A stretch of DNA of 64,000 nt, taken from assembly GCA_003538625.1 (NCBI GenBank), contig DPRR01000019.1, positions 62,001 through 126,000 on the forward strand, in the 5' to 3' direction. The position numbers were made by a program, and so were the translations under genes. A model generated the notes under the pieces. It saw only the letters and a list, made by a program, of their open reading frames with translations, made no database searches and was not told where the DNA came from. Below are positions 18,585-26,904 of this stretch, one piece after another. The DNA is from Ignavibacteriales bacterium (GTDB taxonomy: Bacteria > Bacteroidota > Ignavibacteria > Ignavibacteriales > Ignavibacteriaceae). How positions within the stretch are numbered: position 1 is the stretch's first letter; every line of letters starts with the position of its first letter.

Positions 18585-18654
18585 CGTAGCGCAGAATTTA
18601 TTCTGCGTTTTATTAATTAAGAGTCCCAACTCTCAGACTGAAGTCTGAGCTACG
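18585..18654. repeat. 70-bp inverted-repeat element between mtgA and yidD
   Basis: Outer ends CGTAGC (18585-18590) and GCTACG (18649-18654) are inverted. Inside are two hairpins: CGCAGAA/TTCTGCG (from 18590) and CTCAGACT/AGTCTGAG (18632-18639 with 18642-18649). The layout resembles a small non-autonomous mobile or REP-type element rather than a plain terminator. Confidence 0.6.
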
Positions 18655-18670
18655 AAGATCATAAATTATT

Positions 18671-18949
18671 TTACGGAACCGGATCATATCCACTGCCGCC
18701 CCATGGATGACAACGTGAAATTCTTTTTACCCCTAACCATCCCCCTTTTAACAATCCATATTTTTGCAGTGCCTCCAGAGTATAATGCGAACATGTTGGT
18801 GTATATCTGCAAGATGATGGAAATAATGGAGATATTAATAACTGATAAATTTTAATAAGAAGTATAAATGGTACTGCTAAAATTTTTAAAATTATATTTA
18901 TATAATGCTTTATTGCCAATTCAATCAATAATTGTGATTTCCTTATCAA
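18671..18949 (-). CDS. yidD: Membrane protein insertion efficiency factor YidD
   Basis: 92 aa. The DUF37 signature is complete: LLIKIYQLLISPLFPSSCRY, TPTCSHYTLEALQKYGLLKG and GWLGVKRISRCHPWGGSGYD, with the conserved cysteines. YidD is a small membrane-associated protein that helps YidC insert inner-membrane proteins. Its usual partners (rpmH, rnpA, yidC) are not in view, so it is separated from that cluster here. The N-terminal 25 residues form an amphipathic or membrane-touching helix. Confidence 0.95.
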   Translation of the reverse strand: MIRKSQLLIELAIKHYINIILKILAVPFILLIKIYQLLISPLFPSSCRYTPTCSHYTLEALQKYGLLKGGWLGVKRISRCHPWGGSGYDPVP

Positions 18950-19126
18950 ATATTATCAAATTTTTTATCATAAAAACGGACTAATTTATAATTAAATGAT
19001 ATTGCTCACTTAATTAACTTTATTTTTGTTTTATTTATCAGTTAATTTGCAAGCGTTTTTTTCAAATTAAAGAACATATTTAAATAAAATCCGGTTAATT
19101 CTTAATTTGAATTAATATTAACAGGC

Positions 19127-19219
19127 GTCATACCTACTTGCCGGAAGGCAAGCTTCGACTTTGCTAAGTATGACTTTATAAATAATCAAATTATTTAATC
19201 GCTCTAAGCAAAGTCGAAG
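19127..19219. repeat. GTCAT-type palindromic element upstream of topA
   Basis: A GTCATA (19127-19132) and TATGAC (19169-19174) pair encloses a small TTGCC/GGCAA hairpin (19138-19151). A further inverted pair CTTCGACTTTGCT (19153-19165) and AGCAAAGTCGAAG (19207-19219) extends it. It lies in the 332-base gap between divergent yidD and topA, where nothing else was recognised. Similar elements occur at 40889, 40999, 48854 and 61349. Confidence 0.65.
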
Positions 19220-19281
19220 AGTGATTTTATTTAATCATCTTATGTTGTAATAATTGTTTAAGATGAATAAAAGAAAATATA

Positions 19282-21624
19282 ATGGCAAAAAACTTAGTTA
19301 TTGTAGAATCACCAGCAAAAGCAAAAACAATTGAAGGTTATTTAGGTAAAGATTTTATTGTAACTTCAAGTTACGGTCACATCCGGGATCTTGTAAAAAA
19401 AGATAAAGGAGTTGATATTGAAAATAACTTCACACCTATTTATAAGATTCCAGAAGACAAAAAAAAGGTTGTAAACGAATTAAAAAAACTTTCTGCAAAA
19501 GCCGAAATAGTTTGGCTTGCAACTGATGAGGACCGCGAAGGTGAGGCAATATCCTGGCATCTTAAAGAAGCACTGGAGTTGGATGATAAGAAAATAAAAC
19601 GAATTGTTTTTGATGAAATTACAAAGACCGCTATTCTTAATGCGATAAAAAACCCAAGACAAATAGATTACCATCTTGTTGATGCTCAACAGGCAAGACG
19701 AATTCTGGATAGATTGGTTGGATTTGAAGTCTCAGGTATTTTATGGAGAAAAGTCAAATCAAAACTTTCTGCTGGCAGGGTTCAGTCAGTTGCTGTTAGA
19801 TTGATCGTTGAGCGGGAACGTGAAATTGATTCTTTTATACCTGAACCAAGATTTAAAGTTGTTGCAAATTTTATTGTTGAAGATGATAAGGGAAACAAGA
19901 CAAATCTTAAAGCTGAACTTGCAAGATTCCTTAAAGATGAGAAGGAAGCCGAAACATTTTTAACGCAATGTTCTAAATCAGAATTTATTGTAGATGACGT
20001 TGAGATGAAGCCGGTAAAAAGAACGCCGGCAGCACCATTTACAACTTCAACCTTACAACAGGAAGCAGCCAGAAAATTACGATACTCAGTCTCAAGAACC
20101 ATGCTGCTTGCACAAAGACTTTATGAAGCCGGCAAAATAACTTACATGAGAACTGATTCAGTTAATCTTTCTGACTTTGCAATAGAAGCTGCAGAACAGA
20201 CAATAAAACATGAATTTGGAAAAGATTATCTTCAGCGGCGACAATTTAAAACAAAATCTAAATCAGCACAGGAGGCCCACGAAGCAATACGTCCAACTGA
20301 TTTTAATAAAGAAACTGTCGAAGGTCCAAAAGATGAGCAGGCATTGTACGAACTAATCTGGAAGCGTGCAATTGCATCTCAAATGAGTGATGCTGAAATT
20401 GAACGTACCACTGCAAAAATAAAAATATCAGAAAATAACGAGCTTCTTACAGCAAAAGGAGAAGTAATTAAGTTTGATGGTTTCTTAAAAGTTTATCTTG
20501 AAGATACTGATGAAGAAAACTTAGAAAATGGTGATGATTCAATTCTTCCTCCGTTAAAAGTCGGGCAAAAACTTGATATGAAAGAGATCGTTGCGACCGA
20601 GAGATACACTAGACCCTCCGCCAGATATACCGAAGCAAGCCTGGTTAAAAAATTGGAAGAACTTGGAATTGGAAGACCTTCCACTTATGCGCCAACTATC
20701 AGTACTATTCAGAAACGTGGTTATGTTCATAAAGATGAAAGAATGGGTACTGAGCGAACTTTTAAAGTTTTGACTCTGAATAAGAAAAAAGAAATTAAGC
20801 ACGAAAAGAAAACTGAAATTACCGGTGCTGACAAAGGAAAACTTTTCCCCGCAGATATTGCAATGATTGTTACAGATTTTTTAAATCAGCACTTTCCTCA
20901 AATAATGGATTATCAGTTTACCGCAAAAGTGGAAGATGAACTTGACGAAGTTGCGATGGGAAAGATCAGTTATCCTAAAATGCTTAAGGAATTTTATTTT
21001 CCTTTCCACAAAATAGTAGAACATACTACCGAAAACAGTGAGCGTGCCTCAGGTGAAAGAATTCTTGGTATTGATCCAAAGACAAAGAAAACTGTATCTG
21101 TTCGCATGGCAAGGTTTGGTCCGGTTGCGCAGCTTACAGATCAGAATGATCCGGAAGCAAAACCTGAATATGCAGGCATAAGAAGAGATCAGAAAATGGA
21201 GTTGATAACTCTGGAAGAAGCTTTAGAACTATTTAAACTTCCTAGGGTTGTTGGAACATTTGAAGATAAGGAAATTGTAGCTGCTATTGGAAGATTTGGA
21301 CCTTACTTGAGACACGATGGAAAATTTTATTCACTAAAAAAAGAATATGACCCGCACACTATATCTGAAGAGGACGCAATTACGGTTATAGAAGCTAAAC
21401 GAGTTGCAGATGCTGAAAAGTTTATTAAAGTTTTTGATGAAGATCCTACATTTCAAATTCTTAACGGAAGATGGGGACCATATTTAAAAGCCGGTAAGAA
21501 AAATGTTAAACTACCAAAAGATCGTGAACCTTCGTCTTTTACTTTTGAAGAATGTGTTGAACTTGCTAATAACGCTGTTGAGTCCAAAGGAAAGAAAAAA
21601 GGTTTTAGAAAAAAGAAAGAATAA
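19282..21624 (+). CDS. topA: DNA topoisomerase I
   Basis: 780 aa. The toprim domain (NLVIVESPAKAKTIEGYLG, TSSYGHIRDL, WLATDEDREGEAISWHL) and the type IA core (FDEITKTAILNAI, QQARRILDRLVGFEVSGILW, LSAGRVQSVAVRLIVERE) are intact. The nucleophile is Tyr288 in ITYMRTDSVNLS. The C-terminus has repeated topoisomerase C-terminal modules (RFGPVAQL, AIGRFGPYL, GRWGPYLKAG) and a Lys-rich tail (GKKKGFRKKKE). No Cys4 zinc finger is visible, as in several other bacterial phyla. The enzyme relaxes negative supercoils. It is a stand-alone plus-strand gene. Confidence 0.98.
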   Translation: MAKNLVIVESPAKAKTIEGYLGKDFIVTSSYGHIRDLVKKDKGVDIENNFTPIYKIPEDKKKVVNELKKLSAKAEIVWLATDEDREGEAISWHLKEALELDDKKIKRIVFDEITKTAILNAIKNPRQIDYHLVDAQQARRILDRLVGFEVSGILWRKVKSKLSAGRVQSVAVRLIVEREREIDSFIPEPRFKVVANFIVEDDKGNKTNLKAELARFLKDEKEAETFLTQCSKSEFIVDDVEMKPVKRTPAAPFTTSTLQQEAARKLRYSVSRTMLLAQRLYEAGKITYMRTDSVNLSDFAIEAAEQTIKHEFGKDYLQRRQFKTKSKSAQEAHEAIRPTDFNKETVEGPKDEQALYELIWKRAIASQMSDAEIERTTAKIKISENNELLTAKGEVIKFDGFLKVYLEDTDEENLENGDDSILPPLKVGQKLDMKEIVATERYTRPSARYTEASLVKKLEELGIGRPSTYAPTISTIQKRGYVHKDERMGTERTFKVLTLNKKKEIKHEKKTEITGADKGKLFPADIAMIVTDFLNQHFPQIMDYQFTAKVEDELDEVAMGKISYPKMLKEFYFPFHKIVEHTTENSERASGERILGIDPKTKKTVSVRMARFGPVAQLTDQNDPEAKPEYAGIRRDQKMELITLEEALELFKLPRVVGTFEDKEIVAAIGRFGPYLRHDGKFYSLKKEYDPHTISEEDAITVIEAKRVADAEKFIKVFDEDPTFQILNGRWGPYLKAGKKNVKLPKDREPSSFTFEECVELANNAVESKGKKKGFRKKKE

Positions 21625-21682
21625 TTATTATTTATTTCCAAAGTTCATCCGGAATCTACTCTAAGCATGTTCTCACTCTTGC

Positions 21683-21706
21683 GGGTTTGATCGGTTTATC
21701 AAACCC
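21683..21706 (+). terminator. Hairpin after topA
   Basis: A perfect 9-bp stem (21683-21691 with 21698-21706, GGGTTTGAT/ATCAAACCC) has a 6-base loop. No U-run follows, so it is either a factor-dependent end, a processing or stability hairpin, or an unrelated palindrome. Confidence 0.4.
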
Positions 21707-21784
21707 CGATAACAAAATCGCATTGCATCCATTAAAGCATCAAACTATATTTACTATCGATTATTAAACAATTAAAAAAATAAA

Positions 21785-22603
21785 ATGATTATTTCATCGA
21801 TCTTTTGGAACGTTAGTCCTGAAATAGTAAAATTAGGACCATTTTCATTACGTTGGTACGGATTGTTATTTGCATTGGGATTTGTTTTTGGTTATCTCAT
21901 TCTAACAAAATTTTACAAGCTGGAAAAAAAACCGCAGGCTGATCTTGAACAGCTTTCAATTTATGTGATTCTTGGAACAGTGATCGGTGCAAGATTAGGT
22001 CATTGTTTATTCTATGATCCGGTTTTTTACTTATCACACCCGATTGAAATAATAAAAGTTTGGGAGGGAGGGTTAGCAAGCCACGGAGCCGCAATTGGAA
22101 TACTTATTTCAATTTATCTTATCACAAAAAAGCAAAAAGATAAAACAATGTTATGGATTCTTGACCGGCTTGTAATTGTAGTTGCACTTGCAGCCGTGTT
22201 AATACGGTTGGGAAATTTATTTAACTCAGAAATTATTGGTAAAGCTGCCGATGTTCCTTGGGCATTTATTTTTGCAAGGGTTGATAATGTTCCAAGACAT
22301 CCCGCACAATTATATGAATCAATTTTTTATTTAATTTCATTTATAACACTTTACTTTACATACATGAAAACTCAAAAAAAATTAAAGCAGGGATACTTAT
22401 TTGGGTTGTTCCTTGTTCTGATTTTTGGCTTTAGATTTTTGGTTGAGTTTGTAAAAGAAAATCAATCTGCATTTGAACAGGGATTGGCTTTAAATATGGG
22501 GCAAATACTTAGTATTCCATTTGTGCTTGCAGGTTTATATTTCATTTTTAGGAAACAAAATGAGGACTCCAATAAAAAAATGAAATCTAAAATTGCAAAT
22601 TAA
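21785..22603 (+). CDS. lgt: Prolipoprotein diacylglyceryl transferase
   Basis: 272 aa with seven or so membrane segments. Lgt motifs are present: LRWYGLLFALGFVFGY, GARLGHCLFYDP, WEGGLASHGAAIGI (catalytic-site His), IRLGNLFNSEIIGKA, RHPAQLYESI and FRFLVEFVKENQ. It transfers diacylglycerol from phosphatidylglycerol to the lipobox Cys of prelipoproteins in the inner membrane. Its substrates in this window would include the lipoproteins at 1-1237, 17107, 42579, 52067 and 55592. It sits 160 bases after topA. Confidence 0.96.
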   Translation: MIISSIFWNVSPEIVKLGPFSLRWYGLLFALGFVFGYLILTKFYKLEKKPQADLEQLSIYVILGTVIGARLGHCLFYDPVFYLSHPIEIIKVWEGGLASHGAAIGILISIYLITKKQKDKTMLWILDRLVIVVALAAVLIRLGNLFNSEIIGKAADVPWAFIFARVDNVPRHPAQLYESIFYLISFITLYFTYMKTQKKLKQGYLFGLFLVLIFGFRFLVEFVKENQSAFEQGLALNMGQILSIPFVLAGLYFIFRKQNEDSNKKMKSKIAN

Positions 22604-22744
22604 TTATAGTCGTTCTGATCATTTTGAAGTGTAAGAAAAAATAATAATAATCTGAATACATTTTTCTTCCGTTATGGAAAACCAACCAATTATTCCATAA
22701 TTTTACGCCAGATTAATAATACTTAATTCTTCTAAGGAGCATTT

Positions 22745-24133
22745 ATGTTTGATAAGCAAGTTTATATTGATCGCAGGGCAGAGCTAAAGAAAAATTTTAA
22801 ATCCGGTCTTATTTTATTTCTCGGTAATGATGAAGCGGCTATGAATTATTCTGGAAATACTTATTCCTTCAGACAGGATAGTTCTTTTCTATACTACTTT
22901 GGACTTGATATACCGGGAATGGTTGGGATAATTGATTTAGATGAAAATAAAGAATTACTTTTTGGTTATGAATATACTATTGAAGACATAGTTTGGATGG
23001 GGCCTCAGCCTAAACTTGAACAGCTTGTAGAACTTATCGGTGTAGCGCAAGCTGAGCATATAGATAAATTAAAAAAGTATCTAAAATCAAAACAAAGTAA
23101 GCAGGTTAAAATTCATTTTCTTCCAACTTACAGAGGTGATCAAACTCTTAAACTTGCAGATTTACTTAACGAAAATCCTTACAAACTAAAAAGTAAATTT
23201 TCTAAAAAATTAATCGAAGCTGTTGTCGCTCAACGATCAATTAAAGCTGAAGAAGAAGTTGCTGAGATTGAATATGCAATGGAAATAGCCTACCAGATGC
23301 ACACAACGGCAATGCGTATGGCTAAACCCGGAGTAATTGAGCGCGATATAGCCGGAGCAATTGAAGGTATTTCTCTTTCTCTTGGTAACGGAGTTTCATT
23401 TCCTCCAATCGTTTCTAAAAACGGACAAACACTTCATAATCATTATCATGGAAATGTATTAAAAGAAGGCGATCTTCTTGTTTGTGATGCGGGTGCAGAA
23501 TCTCTGCTTCACTATGCAAGCGATATTACACGAACTACTCCTGTTGGCGGTAAGTTTTCTTTCAGACAAAAAGAAATTTATGAGATTGTACTTACTGCAC
23601 AAAAAAATGCAATTAACATGATCAAGCCGGGTGTAAAGCATGCTGATGTTCACCTTACTGCGGCAAAAATTATAGCTGCCGGTTTATCTCAGATCGGAAT
23701 TATGAAAGGTGATTTGAATGCTGCTGTTAAAGCTGGTGCACATGCACTTTTCTTTCCACATGGACTTGGACATATGATGGGTCTTGATGTGCATGATATG
23801 GAAAATCTTGGAGAAGTATATGTTGGCTACGATGATAAAACAAAACGCAGCGATCAATTTGGATTGGCTTATTTAAGATTAGCTAAGGAATTACAACCGG
23901 GATATGTTTTTACCTGTGAACCCGGAATTTATTTTATCCCTGAACTTATTGATCAATGGAAAGCTAAGAAGAAGTTTAAAAACTTTATTGATTACAATAA
24001 GGTTGAAGAATATCGCAGCTTTGGCGGAATTAGAATTGAGGACAATATTCTGGTTACACAAAACGGCTGCAAAGTTCTTGGTCGCCCAATACCAAAAGAA
24101 GTTGATGATGTAGAAGCGTGGGCTAAGAGTTAG
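22745..24133 (+). CDS. pepP: Xaa-Pro aminopeptidase family protein (M24B)
   Basis: 462 aa, the normal length. The N-terminal aminopeptidase-P domain (YIDRRAELKKNF, GLILFLGNDEAAMNYSGNTY, FLYYFGLDIPG) is followed by a pita-bread M24 domain with metal ligands in VCDAGAE, ASDITRTTPV, PHGLGHMMGLDVHDM, TCEPGIYFIP and GGIRIEDNILV. It removes N-terminal residues before proline using two Mn or similar ions in the cytoplasm. A strong AAGGAG ribosome site precedes the ATG. The palindrome at 24144-24186 just after the stop may end its transcript. The symbol is by family; the exact paralogue is not certain. Confidence 0.92.
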   Translation: MFDKQVYIDRRAELKKNFKSGLILFLGNDEAAMNYSGNTYSFRQDSSFLYYFGLDIPGMVGIIDLDENKELLFGYEYTIEDIVWMGPQPKLEQLVELIGVAQAEHIDKLKKYLKSKQSKQVKIHFLPTYRGDQTLKLADLLNENPYKLKSKFSKKLIEAVVAQRSIKAEEEVAEIEYAMEIAYQMHTTAMRMAKPGVIERDIAGAIEGISLSLGNGVSFPPIVSKNGQTLHNHYHGNVLKEGDLLVCDAGAESLLHYASDITRTTPVGGKFSFRQKEIYEIVLTAQKNAINMIKPGVKHADVHLTAAKIIAAGLSQIGIMKGDLNAAVKAGAHALFFPHGLGHMMGLDVHDMENLGEVYVGYDDKTKRSDQFGLAYLRLAKELQPGYVFTCEPGIYFIPELIDQWKAKKKFKNFIDYNKVEEYRSFGGIRIEDNILVTQNGCKVLGRPIPKEVDDVEAWAKS

Positions 24134-24143
24134 AATTTATTTT

Positions 24144-24210
24144 TTGTGCTCTTTGCTAAAAAGACATTTAACCACAAAGAGCACAAAGTTTTTCCACAAA
24201 GGACTCAAAG
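24144..24210. repeat. Left CACAAAG-rich repeat flanking the GxxExxY gene
   Basis: TTGTGCTCTTTG (24144-24155) and CAAAGAGCACAA (24175-24186) form a 12-bp palindrome. The part 24164-24210 (ACATTTAACCACAAAG, then GGACTCAAAG) reads as an inverted copy of the right arm at 24584-24628. It also covers the last codons of the GxxExxY gene. Confidence 0.75.
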
Positions 24211-24576
24211 AATAACTCTTTTAATACCTTCTTTTAGAAGTTTAAAATTAAAATTAATTAGTAAGCCGAGTTTAGAGTTGCTTAGCTTTAAATAGGTTAA
24301 TATTTGAGCAAGATGAACATCGTTAAGAACTTCAACAGATTTTATTTCAATAACTAATTTATACTCAATAATAATATCCAACCGATAACCAATATCCAGT
24401 TTAACTTCTTCATAGATTAATGGCATCGGTTTTTCTTTTTCAACTTGAAGTCCTGCCTTGTTAATTTCATAAAACTAACATTCTTTATAAGACGATTCTA
24501 ACAACCCTGGTCCTAAATTTTTATGAACCTTAATAGCAAGCCCAATTACAATATTTGATAATTCATCTTCTGTCAT
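24205..24576 (-). pseudogene. GxxExxY-family protein gene broken by an in-frame stop
   Basis: Read from ATG 24576 the frame gives MTEDELSNIVIGLAIKVHKN, LGPGLLESSYKEC, then TAG at 24477-24475 (codon 34), then FYEINKAGLQVEKEKPMP and LIYEEVKLDIGYRLDIIIEY to the C-terminus (IKRVIL). Without the stop the protein would be about 123 aa, the usual length of GxxExxY proteins (PF13366), a family of unknown function with a nuclease-like look. The family normally has Leu at the stop position, so one base change explains it. A 73-aa C-terminal piece could still start at an internal ATG (24426). The gene is enclosed by inverted repeats on both sides. Confidence 0.85.
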
Positions 24577-24583
24577 TTGATCT

Positions 24584-24628
24584 TTGTGTGCTTAGTGTTA
24601 TTTACTTTGAGCCCTTTGTGGTTAATGT
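24584..24628. repeat. Right CACAAAG-rich repeat flanking the GxxExxY gene
   Basis: On the minus strand this reads ACATTAACCACAAAGGG then CTCAAAG, matching the left arm at 24164-24210 in inverted orientation. It overlaps the last 8 codons and stop of iorB (TLTTKGSK). Confidence 0.75.
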
Positions 24629-25207
24629 TTTTTTTTCTTCAGAAAATTCTCTTCCGGCTTTTAATGCATCTATGTTTAGCTGAACTATCTTCTCTCCTTT
24701 TCTTTCAAAGATTTTCTTTATTCCATTTTCAAGTGATTGATAAGGAATATCGATAAACGGAGAAGCAGCACCAAGCACTACCATATTTGATGAACGCGGC
24801 GATTTAACCTGTCTTGCAATTTCATCGGCATTTATTGTAATGTTATGCGGAAGCTTTTCAATTTCAGCAATTAGTTCATTCATATCGGGATAATCTGTTA
24901 TGTTAACAAACGGCGTCGTGTTTGTTACAAGCCACCCATTTTCAGAAAGCCACGGCAAGTAACGCAAAGATTCCATTGGCTCAACAGAAATTATTATATC
25001 TGCTCTGCCTTCCGGAATTAAATCGCTAGCAATTTCCCGTTCAGAAATTCTTAAATGAGATTGCACTGCACCGCCGCGCTGACTCATTCCGTGTACTTCT
25101 GCTTGTTTTAAGTAAAGATGATTTTCTAATGCTGCCATTCCAACAACAGCAGCAATTGAAAGAATACCTTGTCCGCCTACGCCGGAAAGAATTATATCTG
25201 ATTTCAT
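24602..25207 (-). CDS. iorB: Indolepyruvate oxidoreductase subunit beta
   Basis: 201 aa. This is the gamma-type domain of 2-oxoacid:ferredoxin oxidoreductases: ILSGVGGQGILSIAAVVGMA, KQAEVHGMSQRGGAVQSHLR, ADIIISVEPMESLRYLPWL and SSNMVVLGAASPFI. With IorA it oxidatively decarboxylates arylpyruvates to aryl-acetyl-CoA. Its ATG overlaps the iorA stop (ATGA), so the two are coupled. The last residues, TLTTKGSK, and the stop are encoded by the right arm of the repeat around the dead GxxExxY gene, so its natural 3' end was probably replaced. Confidence 0.93.
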   Translation of the reverse strand: MKSDIILSGVGGQGILSIAAVVGMAALENHLYLKQAEVHGMSQRGGAVQSHLRISEREIASDLIPEGRADIIISVEPMESLRYLPWLSENGWLVTNTTPFVNITDYPDMNELIAEIEKLPHNITINADEIARQVKSPRSSNMVVLGAASPFIDIPYQSLENGIKKIFERKGEKIVQLNIDALKAGREFSEEKKTLTTKGSK

Positions 25208-26823
25208 TTGACAGCCTCTTCCATCTTAACTTTTACTTCTTTCTTGCTTCTTGACAAAGTTTGAATGCATTCTCTTCTTGGTATAACAACAGAAACACCT
25301 TCATACAACATTTCTTCCCTCAATACACTTACCATTTCATCGTGATACTTTGGTAATGGAGTAAGTGTTCTGACGTGTTCTGGTTTTACACCAAGACCGA
25401 TACATATTTCTTCCAATCTTCCTGTTGCGTGGGATGCTTGTCCGCCTGTCATTCCTGTAGTTCCGTTATCAGAAATAATAACTGTAACCGGAGTATTTTC
25501 ATAAACACAATCAAGCAATGCAGTCATTCCGCTGTGTGTAAAAGTGGAGTCGCCAATTACTGCAATTGCAGGATGTACTCCCGCATCAGCTGCACCTTTA
25601 GCCATTGTTATTGATGCGCCCATATCAACACAAGAGTTTATAGAATTCCATGGCGGCAGAGCACCAAGTGTGTAACACCCTATATCAGAAAAAACTTTTT
25701 GCTTGCCAAATTCTTTCATCGTTTCATTCAAAGCATTATAAATATCGCGATGGCTGCATCCGGCACAAAGCTCGGGTGGACGATTAGCAACTATTGAAGG
25801 AACAGGTTTACCAATCTTCACTTCCAAACCTAAAGATCTTGCTACAATATCCGGATTCAATTCACCATCTCTTGGAATTGTTCCATCCAATCTACCTTTA
25901 ATTTTACTGTTCTTATCCAAATATCCTTTTAACATTTCTTCAACCAGTGGATATCCATCTTCAAGAACTAAAACCTGCTCGCATTCATTTACAAGTTTTT
26001 CAACCTTTACAAATGGAAGCGGGTATTGACCAAGTTGAAGCACAGGATGTGGAAATTTTCTATCAGGATAATTTTCCATCAAATAGTTAAATGCTATTCC
26101 GCATGCTATAATACCGATTGACTTATTACGTGCCGGATAGTAAGTATTGAATGCCGATCTTTCAGCTTCCTGTTCCATTAAAGATTGCAGTCCAAGCAAT
26201 CCTTTATATCTTTTTCTGGCATTTGAAGGCAGGAGTACAAATTGGATCGGATCTTCAGGATAACTTAATTTTTTTTCCTGCTTTAAAGGGCGAGTCTCTA
26301 TTCCTGCTCGTGAATGAGCAAGTCTTGTAGTTATGCGCATCATAATAGGAATTTTCAATTTTTCAGAAAGTTCAAAACCTTCGTATGCCATATCATAAGC
26401 TTCCTGCTGGCTTGCGGGTTCAAAAATGGGAATCATTGCAAACTTACCAAAGAAACGAGAGTCTTGTTCATTTTGTGATGAGTGCATTGATGGATCATCT
26501 GCAACGGCAACAATTAATCCGCCATTAACTCCGGTTATCGCAGAATTAATAAAAGCATCAGCCGCAACATTTAAACCAACATGCTTCATACAAACCATTG
26601 TACGCTTACCGGCGTAACTCATTCCAAGTCCGGCTTCCATTGCAGTTTTTTCGTTTGCAGACCACTGGCTGTGAAGTTTTCTTTCAGTTGCTGTTTTATT
26701 ATGCTGTACGTATTCGGTAATTTCTGTGGAAGGGGTGCCGGGATAAGCGTAGACGCCAGACATACCGCCATCGATTGCGCCTTGTGCTATCGCTTCTGCA
26801 CCAAGTAATAAAAGCTTTTCCAT
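25204..26823 (-). CDS. iorA: Indolepyruvate oxidoreductase subunit alpha, without ferredoxin domain
   Basis: 539 aa. The pyrimidine-binding half (LLLGAEAIAQGAIDGGMSGV, YAYPGTPSTEITEY, WSANEKTAMEAGLG) and the thiamine-diphosphate half (PPELCAGCSHRDIYNAL, FSDIGCYTLGALPPW, GDSTFTHSGMTALLDCVYEN, ISDNGTTGMTGGQASHATGR) are clear. The protein ends at SVVIPRRECIQTL plus a short charged tail. The C-terminal domain with two 4Fe-4S clusters found in classical IorA (about 600 or more residues) is absent, so electrons must leave by another route or a separate ferredoxin. It is first in a two-gene operon with iorB and may serve in amino-acid breakdown or arylacetate synthesis. Confidence 0.93.
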   Translation of the reverse strand: MEKLLLLGAEAIAQGAIDGGMSGVYAYPGTPSTEITEYVQHNKTATERKLHSQWSANEKTAMEAGLGMSYAGKRTMVCMKHVGLNVAADAFINSAITGVNGGLIVAVADDPSMHSSQNEQDSRFFGKFAMIPIFEPASQQEAYDMAYEGFELSEKLKIPIMMRITTRLAHSRAGIETRPLKQEKKLSYPEDPIQFVLLPSNARKRYKGLLGLQSLMEQEAERSAFNTYYPARNKSIGIIACGIAFNYLMENYPDRKFPHPVLQLGQYPLPFVKVEKLVNECEQVLVLEDGYPLVEEMLKGYLDKNSKIKGRLDGTIPRDGELNPDIVARSLGLEVKIGKPVPSIVANRPPELCAGCSHRDIYNALNETMKEFGKQKVFSDIGCYTLGALPPWNSINSCVDMGASITMAKGAADAGVHPAIAVIGDSTFTHSGMTALLDCVYENTPVTVIISDNGTTGMTGGQASHATGRLEEICIGLGVKPEHVRTLTPLPKYHDEMVSVLREEMLYEGVSVVIPRRECIQTLSRSKKEVKVKMEEAVK

Positions 26824-26904
26824 TTTTCCTCGCTTTCTGAATTCAGAATGGAAATTTCAAAAATTTTAATACTCAAAAATAACGAAATGAAATCTGTTTT
26901 CTAA

